A stretch of 64,000 nucleotides of DNA from Labia minor. Taxonomy: Eukaryota > Arthropoda > Insecta > Dermaptera > Spongiphoridae. Every line of letters starts with the position of its first letter. Within the stretch, counting starts at the first letter, position 1. A program made the translations under genes and the position numbers. The stretch is from positions 34,170,611-34,234,610 of the forward strand of contig OY720345.1 of the NCBI GenBank assembly GCA_963082975.1. The letters run 5' to 3'. This document shows positions 57,309 through 64,000 of this stretch, piece after piece. Below the pieces are notes generated by a model. That model was not told the origin of the DNA. It was given only the letters and a program-made list of their open reading frames with translations, and did not search any database.

Positions 57309-58523
57309 TATTTTTTAATGTTTTGGTCGAAAACAAAATATAATTTAAATGATTATTTACTTATCAAATTTATATAGAAAAAATAAAATTAGCAAGTATT
57401 GTATTTATAGGGGCAGAAGAGTAAATATACGGGCTTATACAATGTGATATAATTTGTGTAATATTTATTGCAAATATTGTGATTATGATTAATATAGTAA
57501 ACAACAAATTGATTAAGCATTTTTATTGCACATAGTAGTCTTTTAATATGATTGCATGAATTTTTTTTATCATAACTTCCAATTTGATGATATCATATTT
57601 TATTATACGAGTGTATTAAAATAAAATAAATGATTTTCAAATTAACAAATTCAATATCGAATTAAATAATAATTTTCTGTGTAATATGAAATTCATCGGT
57701 ATGTATACTATTGTGTAACAAGCTTGTTTGTAAAAAAAATGGTATTCAATTAATTAATTTTTATATATAAATTTTAAATTTATTCCTTTTTTTTGTATAT
57801 ATAATATAATATAATAAATACTTTAAAATATTTTGTTATTTTTTATTATTTTAATTTAATAATTATTATTTATTATTTAATTGGTATTAGAATTATTTTA
57901 TTTAATTTTACGAAAGGTTGGAATTGAGAGTAAGTAATAAATAAAATAAACGTAACTTTAAGATACCTTGTTTCGAATTAACTCAATTACTAAGTTTTCC
58001 AACTTTTAATCAGGTACTTTATTTTAAATGACAAATGCAATATTTAGAACTTTAATAAAATATTAATCTAAGGTTATCCCTGCGGCTCTTTGAAGTTTTG
58101 TTTCTTTTAAGATAATGATGTTTTAAAAACACATTTTTTTTTTCGTGAATAAATTATATTTTTAATTTTTCTTTAATCTAAAAATAAAATTTACAATAAG
58201 CTTATACGATATAATAAATGAGTAAATCAATTTTAATTATTACAATATCTAGTTAATTAATTGAGATTTATCGCATATACCAAAGGTCTCCTGAGTATAC
58301 ATGTGTAAACATTGTGGAGGGAAAAATGATATAAACCCATGAATAAATGATTTTTAATCCAGATTTTAATTTTAAATTAACGTTAATAAATTTATTATCA
58401 AAATTAAATTATCTATAATTAACAAAAATTGAAAAATTACATGATTTCATCAGTTGGATTTTTTTTTATTTTAATTGATTGAATTTTAATTTTAATAAAA
58501 TAATTGTTATCTTTATGTTTCAG
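57309..58523. other. AT-rich DNA, probable end of the intron upstream of the coding exon
   Basis: No features supported. It ends in a T-rich tract and TTTATGTTTCAG at 58512-58523, a good 3' splice site. Confidence 0.5.
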
Positions 58524-58977
58524 GTGAATTGTCTTTCGAATTTCGAGAAGCAATGAGTTTCTTCAATTCTTTACATCAGATTGTAACGAGCAGTGTAGCG
58601 AATTTGAGCCTAAGTCCCAAACGGTTTAGCCTTTCCCGCGAGGGTAGTAGCACCGATTCGACAGGCTCTGGGCCGACATCCGGAGGGAATGGAGCTGCTA
58701 CAGGTCTCACGCCCCCGGCTGCACCCCATGGCTTCCCAAAAGTGGTCCCCGCCCCGGGCACAGTGTCCCCGCTCCAGAGGACGTTGTCGGCAAGACGACG
58801 TACCCTTGCAGATTCCCATCATCATCAAGCAAGTTTGGCCCTTCCACCAGGTACTGGGCCACCTATCCGAAGGGCAGGTTCTTTCCGGAAACAGTGCAGC
58901 CAACAACCAGGTCAGAGGCAAGTTTTCTGCAGACGCAGACAGTCCTGGCCTGAGGTCGACAATCAAGCCACCTCAGG
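58524..58977 (+). CDS. Coding exon, N-terminal region of a candidate PDE4/dunce-type cAMP phosphodiesterase
   Basis: This 454-bp GC-rich exon is bounded by TTTATGTTTCAG| and CCTCAGG|GTGAGT and is open throughout (entering after 2 bases of a codon, leaving with 2). An ATG at 58553 in fair context could be the protein start: MSFFNSLHQIVTSSVANLSL. Counted from it, basic-Ser/Thr motifs lie at about 23-28 (K-R-F-S-L-S), 81-84 (R-R-R-T), 106-110 (R-R-A-G-S) and 127-131 (R-R-R-Q-S), all plausible PKA/CaMK-type sites. A Gly/Pro/Ser-rich low-complexity segment lies between. The end RRRQSWPEVDNQATSG is similar to the R-R-x-S-W...V-D-N-G-T-S-x-G lead-in of PDE4 isoforms before the shared GRSPLD region, and the exon ends exactly at that Gly codon. 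This is recall-based similarity and no catalytic sequence is in the window, so the name is tentative. dunce-type genes are known for several N-terminal exons and huge introns, which fits the isolation of this exon. The next exon lies beyond 64 kb. Confidence 0.85.
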
Positions 58978-60734
58978 GTGAGTGCAAAAAATCATAATTA
59001 ATATAATTTAACAAATTTAATTTATTATTAATTCATTTTCTAATTTTAATTTCAACATTTATATTTACACACAAGTTTACCAAATTAATATAATATAAAT
59101 TTAAAAAAATATTTTTTGAATAGTTAACCACTAAGATATATATAATTAGAAATGAATTTTTGAATTGAATGAAAACATGATATTTTTATTTTTGACATAA
59201 CTAAAGGTTGACAAATAAAAGAGATACAATTTCAATATTTGGTAGGGGATGGAATTGGAACAGAGTTATATTATAATAAAAATTTCAATATGTTTTGGTC
59301 TATGTTTTGGTTTATTTAACTAAGATATGAAACACTGATTGTGAGCTAAATAATTGCTAAATAAGAGCAAATTTGAATAGAAATATTTTCAAAAAGAATA
59401 CAAACTTTTTTTTTGGTAATTGTCCGGATTAGTTGTCATGTAATGAATTTCTATAAAACTTTATCAGTGGATTCTTTTGTTAATTCCAAAGAAACTTTCT
59501 TTATGCAATTTATCCGGCTCGCTTCTGGCTTAAAAATTATTAACATTTGCATATAAATACATTGATATTCTATTTAGCTACCATGTTGGATTCATTTGAC
59601 CAGCAGAGGGTTCAACTAATCTCTGTTTATTTTCAGTTCAGATTGGATATAGAAAAATTAAAAAGTTAATTAATTAAATAATTTCCCTATATCCAAACCG
59701 AACCACAAGCAGGAAAATTTGTGAATAAGGGAATAATTAGTGAATTAGTCAATAAAAGTTTACTTAATGGCTGCCCATATCAACGTTCATAACTAATTAA
59801 TCTGTCAAACTTAAAAAATCTTTATTTATTTTGAAAACTATAGAAGAGATCCAGAAATATTGCATAAGGAATGTTTCTTTGGAATTAAGAAAGGAATCCA
59901 CTAGCAAAGTTTCATCCAAATCCATGACATGACATCTAATCTGAACAATTACCATTATTTTTTTATTAATTATTTTTAATAATTGATTCAATAACTAAAT
60001 TAATTATTTTTTTAAATTATTAATTAATTTAACAACTTTGTGAATATATATATATATATATATATATATACAAGTATATATAAATATCTTACTATTCTCA
60101 ATGTGAGTAGAGTTCAAATAAAAGTCTTTTATAGTAAACTTGTCATTATCCATTCAAAAAATGTAAATATATTTTAAACTTCTTTTAGATGAAAATATGT
60201 ATATTTTTTTTGTAGTCATTGTTACTATATCATTTTTGAAATTAGAGAGGAAATATTGGAAAGATCGTTAAATTTAAAATGCAGTCTAGAAATAATTTGA
60301 CTTTTAATGAGTAGCAAATTGCCATTATATTCGGAGAATTTATTTCGAGTTTATTTGAAGCCTTGAACATGAAATATATAATATAATAGAGGCTTGATAT
60401 ATATATATATATATTACTCCTTAAAATGAAATCTTGCGTAAATCATTTAAATTTCTCCTTTTCATCAAATCTTATTTTCATTTTCGTTTCTTTCTCCCAT
60501 TCCTTCTAATATCCAGAATAAAAACAATCCCTACCTATTCTATCTTATATAATCGCTTTCAATGAAATTATACTTCATAATCCTTTGAATATGAAAAGAT
60601 ATCATTCTAAATAAGAATCGACACTTTTTAGATTTATAAAGTTAATTTTTTTTTAAGAATTTTTTTTTATCTACTCCAAAAAAATTTATTTAAATTTAAA
60701 TCTAAATTTATTTAAAAATTGATATATTGACATA
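58978..60734. other. Intron sequence downstream of the coding exon
   Basis: AT-rich, no second exon or element supported. The string GAAACTTTCTTTATGCAAT at about 59489 and its complement near 59865 (TTGCATAAGGAATGTTTCTT) suggest an inverted repeat of roughly 250-450 bp arms. Confidence 0.5.
59430..59955. repeat. Long inverted repeat, possible foldback element
   Basis: The left arm runs from TCCGGATTAGTTGTCATGTA and TTTCTATAAAACTTTATCAG, TGGATTCTTTTGTTAATTCC to AAAGAAACTTTCTTTATGCA. The right arm mirrors it: TGCATAAGGAATGTTTCTTT, GGAATTAAGAAAGGAATCCA, CTAGCAAAGTTTCATCCAAA, TCCATGACATGACATCTAAT, TCTGAACAATTACC. Order is inverted and conserved over about 100 bp, so this is a foldback structure. 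The centre (59520-59850) includes ordinary-looking sequence. Confidence 0.7.
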
Positions 60735-61467
60735 AGAGGTGTGTTCATAAAGTAAGGTGACTTTGTATTTTTAAGAATTTTATTTATTTTTATCAATATT
60801 TTTTTATGTGTGTGTGTTGTCTCCTTCAAAATAATCTCCCTCAGATACAATACACTTATGCCAACGGTTTTTCCAATCCTCAAAGCACTTCTCATAAGCA
60901 CTTTTCGGTATAGCCTTGAGCTGACATTATCAGCCATTTTGGATTAGTATTTTGTTTTTGACAACTGAAAAAGTTAGTCACGTTTTTATGTGATCTTCGA
61001 TTTTTTACTTAAAAAAAAATAAGGAATACTACAAGGAAGTCATGTATCGTTTTCGTGAAGCAATACGCCTCAAACGATCGGAATTGTGGAAAAGCAAATC
61101 ATAGATTATGCATCACGATAATGCACCAGCTCACACATTATTGCTTGTTCGTGATTTTTTAGTCAAAAACAACACCGTAATCATGCCTCAACCACCGTAT
61201 TCACCTGATTTGGCTCCCTGAGACTTTTTCCTATTCCCAATACTGAAGAGACCAATAAAAGGAAAGCTTTTTCAAAAATTGATAAGATAAAGTCGGAATC
61301 CAAAAACGAGCTGATGGTTATAACGAAAAAGCGCATTTGATAAATACTTCAACGATTGGAAGAAGTGCTGGTATAAGTGTATTATATCTTAAAGGAATTA
61401 CTTTGAAGGGGACAAAAGGGATATTGATGAATAAACAAAATTCACCTTTTCTTTTGAACAAACCTCG
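60735..61467 (+). mobile_element. mariner (DD34D) copy with left end replaced by an inverted right end
   Basis: The right part (about 61020-61467, plus) holds RFREAIRLKRSELWKSKS, a stop, MHHDNAPAHTLLLVRDFLVK with the second catalytic Asp, and PPYSPDLAP-stop-DFFLFP with the third (34 residues between). It ends TTTTGAACAAACCTCG|TA like the copy at 10.5 kb. The left part (60735-60935) is instead the C-terminal end of a mariner on the minus strand (complement reads AIPKSAYEKCF-type, then EDWKNRWHKCI and a stop), with its own terminal repeat AGAGGTGTGTTCA after TA. They join near TGACATTATCAGCCATTTTG. Both outer ends are therefore right ends facing outward. Stops and deletions make it inactive. 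Confidence 0.85.
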
Positions 61468-62700
61468 TACGCGTATATTTAATCTTTCTGTTATGATTTT
61501 TCAATTATTAATTTTCCATCCATTAAATAAATTTATTAAATTAACATTTCTACTTGACAGTTATGTGTTTCACTCTAATGGACTTATAAAGTTTTATTTT
61601 TCATTTTATTATTTAAATGAAAATCAATTTATTATGGAGATAATTTTAAGCTTCTAACTATAAACTTCAATGTAAAATTGTCGATAATGTATTTCATATG
61701 CATTTATATACTTAATTTTATACTTATAAATATAAAATAAATTCTATTTTATGTACTTAAATATCTAGATTTTTTAATGAATAGCTATGAATAAAATGAA
61801 ATTATTTTTTGATTTCAATTTTTTTTTTTTCAAATGATGATGTTCAATACTCAAATCATAAGAATATTTTTATTTTTCAGGATTATTATGATTATATAAA
61901 AATAAAAATTTCTAATTGTGTTTGATTGACAGTCGATTCCGATAGGCAAGTGAAATATAAACAAATAGGTAATAAAAAGACATTAGTGACTGGAGTTTTA
62001 GCGATGCTTTTATAGCAGATTTAAACACGCATGAGAAATAAATTCCATTCTTTTTCTCTTTTGTTTATTCTCTTCTTTTTTTGCCCGTGCAAGGGTAGAT
62101 CAATTCCCACTTCGATCGAGTTGAGTACTCACCAGACAATACCAACGGATTATTGTCCCTTCAATGTGAAATAAAAAAAAAATATAATACACTGAGGAAA
62201 ATTTTCCTCTTTCGTCGTTTTAGAGAAACATTTCTATTCCCTTGTGTAATTTTATTTATTTATTTAAATACAATTGTCTGTTTTTTAACTATTACCAATT
62301 TTTTTTCAAAGTATGTTCATATTTTATATTTACTTATTTTGTTTTTGAATCTTTTCGAATAGCAAACCTAACTAATAACTAATTAATAAATATTAAATAT
62401 TAATTAATAATTTGCAAAAAATAAACAAAGGACAACATATATGAAAATATTTCAACTATTTTAAAGGACACAAATAAAAAAAATACCTCAAAAACAATGG
62501 AATTATGCATCACTTAAATGTCTTAATGCTGCTTTGATCGCTCTCGAAGAACTACTAAGCGTCCTTCACGCACTTCGCCGGTTTCAGTTAAAGAATGAAA
62601 TTGTTTTTAAATATCATAAATAATAATTTGTTAACAATTTTTGGAAACACAAAAAGATATTTTATTTACTCTGATCTGCATTTGCAGAATTATTTTATGG
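61468..62700. other. AT-rich DNA; balanced patches
   Basis: 62080-62160 and 62505-62595 have near-normal composition (GGGTAGATCAATTCCCACTT; CTAAGCGTCCTTCACGCACT) without a supported ORF. Open frames at 61337 and 62153 are partly mariner or low-complexity. Confidence 0.4.
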
Positions 62701-62881
62701 TACCCTTTAACTTTGGTGTTCTTCAATAAGTGATTTAATCTAGTGTGCTTCATATTCCGGTGGTTGTCAATACACGATTTGGAGTTTTATTCATATTTTT
62801 CAAGCGTTCTGTCGTTATAATAAAAATACCAATTTTATTCCCTTTTTAACAAACTAAAGTAAAAACTAAAATTGTGTTATG
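62701..62881. repeat. Repeat B, copy 2
   Basis: Nearly identical to 42361-42541 over about 180 bp, again just ahead of a family A element in minus orientation. Confidence 0.9.
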
Positions 62882-62885
62882 GTTA

Positions 62886-63246
62886 AAATTAAAAAATATA
62901 TATTAAACCAGCGCGCGTTTGGCTCTCTGTTGATGGCACCACGTCACGTGCTGGCGCGTGATTGGCGGTCAACATGTTAAAAAATTAATTCCGGTACTTT
63001 CAGCTATTCAATCAAGCTGAAATTCTATATATAGGAATTTTATACAATTTTTAATCAAGTGAAAAACTATCAAACATATATCTTTATTTTTACGGTCAGT
63101 TTAGAGGAAAATAAAATGAAAACGTGGTAGGTAATGGTCCTACATGGAGCTACATTTCTGAAAAGTTTATAGAAAACTACGAATTTTTGCCCGTGTACCA
63201 AATTTCATCATTCTAGCTCAAACTGTTTTTGCGTAATCTTGTCTAT
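62886..63246 (-). mobile_element. Family A Helitron-like element, both ends truncated
   Basis: Runs from TTAAACCAGCGCGCGTTTGG through CACGTGCTGGCGCGTGATTG, TTCTATATATAGGAATTTTA, ATGGAGCTACATTTCTGAAA to GCGTAATCTTGTCTA. The 5' hairpin and the microsatellite/3' half are absent. Confidence 0.85.
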
Positions 63247-64000
63247 TGTAGTGATTTTTTATTATAAGGGGGTCACTGGGAAAAAGGAAAATGAGGTGGG
63301 GAGAAGATGGGAATTTTTCGCTAGGTCCGGGTATTTGGTGAACTCTGAAAAAATAAGGAATCCAACTCTAAAATTGTCCTGAGAGATTTAGAGAAAAAAT
63401 ATAAATAGTTAATAAATAATTCTGTATTAATTTTTTAATTTATTAAATCCCTATTTCAATTTTGTTCAATGACACCCCCCCCCCACTATAACTAATCTCG
63501 TTTTTAACAATCGAGCGTTTTGTTTAATGTTTTAACTACAGTCGAACAAGCTTGCTAAATTCGACTAATCCATCTTAATTGACAATATCATTAACAATTT
63601 ACATATTTTTTTTTATATTTTAAGTTTTTTTGTCTGGAAATTATCTTTAGAAATATTATTCAAATTACTTAACTCGCTGAGTTTATAAAGTCAATAAAGA
63701 TAATGAATATTAAACATTCTATAAAATTAAGAAAATGGTTGGATGGTTTTCTGAAGGAAATAATACTTTTCTTTTTATATCTTATATTAAAATATTAAAT
63801 CAATTTCTTTAATTAATTTTAGGGATTTTTTTTTTAAATTAAAAAAAAGAAATACATAAAATGTTGACAGGTTTTCTTTTTTTTTAAAAAAAAATATTAA
63901 ATTAGAAATTATTTTTAGGAAGAGGAATTTAAAAAAAAAACAATATACTAAGAATAAATTAAGAAAAAATATTAAAGCATACATTTTGAAAAGTTTTCAA
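63247..64000. other. Mixed then AT-rich DNA
   Basis: A purine-rich, less AT-rich patch at 63265-63350 and a C10 run at about 63475-63484 are followed by very AT-rich sequence. No element or gene could be assigned. Confidence 0.4.

Noticed and set aside
58610..58997. Alternative frames across the coding exon, including one ending DADSPGLRSTIKPPQG
   Set aside because: The frame entered from the splice acceptor is open end to end and has the phosphorylation-type motifs. The other plus frame lacks a consistent start from the acceptor, but a frameshift error cannot be fully excluded.
1..64000. CRISPR arrays, operons, phage or plasmid features
   Set aside because: Composition, splice sites, SINEs, LINEs and hAT/mariner elements show eukaryotic chromosomal DNA. 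No regularly spaced direct repeats with unique spacers were seen.

Overview
This window is eukaryotic, very AT-rich (roughly three quarters A+T by eye), and mostly transposable-element debris with one convincing host coding exon. Tc1, mariner and pogo elements, hAT miniature elements, RTE/jockey-like LINE fragments, Helitrons and Helitron-like elements, tRNA-derived SINEs and a Penelope-like trace occur together. This mix, with spliced and widely spaced coding sequence, fits an arthropod, plausibly an insect. That placement is inference; the sequence does not fix the species.

Host sequence. A CpG-rich island lies at about 3.9-4.4 kb and is followed by a strong splice donor (GTAAGT at 4420). 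The next and only clear coding exon is at 58524-58977. It has a good acceptor and donor, is GC-rich, and encodes a basic/Ser/Pro-rich N-terminal region. Its end (R-R-R-Q-S-W...V-D-N...S-G) resembles the isoform-specific N-termini that join the shared part of PDE4/dunce cAMP phosphodiesterases. A testable model is that most of the window is one intron of about 54 kb in a large gene. Neither the gene identity nor the pairing of island and exon is proved.

Region by region. 0-3.7 kb: a broken gag-like reading frame with a PHD-type zinc finger, a Helitron-like element (family D), a deleted Tc1 element and small repeats. 5.2-8.3 kb: a SINE with target duplications, a Helitron with both termini, and a second Helitron end in opposite orientation. 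9.7-17.9 kb: mariner deletion derivatives, a LINE with reverse-transcriptase motifs, and hAT relics, one reduced to 38 bp. 17.9-22.2 kb: mainly unannotated AT-rich DNA. 22.2-37 kb: LINE, Helitron, hAT and Penelope-like fragments and a nested transposon at 34-36.6 kb. 37-57 kb: dense copies of two Helitron-like non-autonomous families (A and E), including three full-length E copies in a row at 43.8-46.4 kb, plus mariner, pogo and hAT pieces. 58.5 kb: the exon. 60.7-63.2 kb: a mariner copy whose left end has been replaced by an inverted right end, and a partial A copy.

The most interesting structure is that three otherwise different repeat families (A, D, E) share one plan: a short 5' hairpin, a subterminal inverted repeat, a central CA or GGACAGAC microsatellite next to a conserved CAAATTTCATCA-type block, then the inverted repeat again before a GTAAA tail. 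This is the layout known for Helentron-associated non-autonomous elements (DINE-1-like). No complete transposase, helicase or reverse transcriptase remains in the window.
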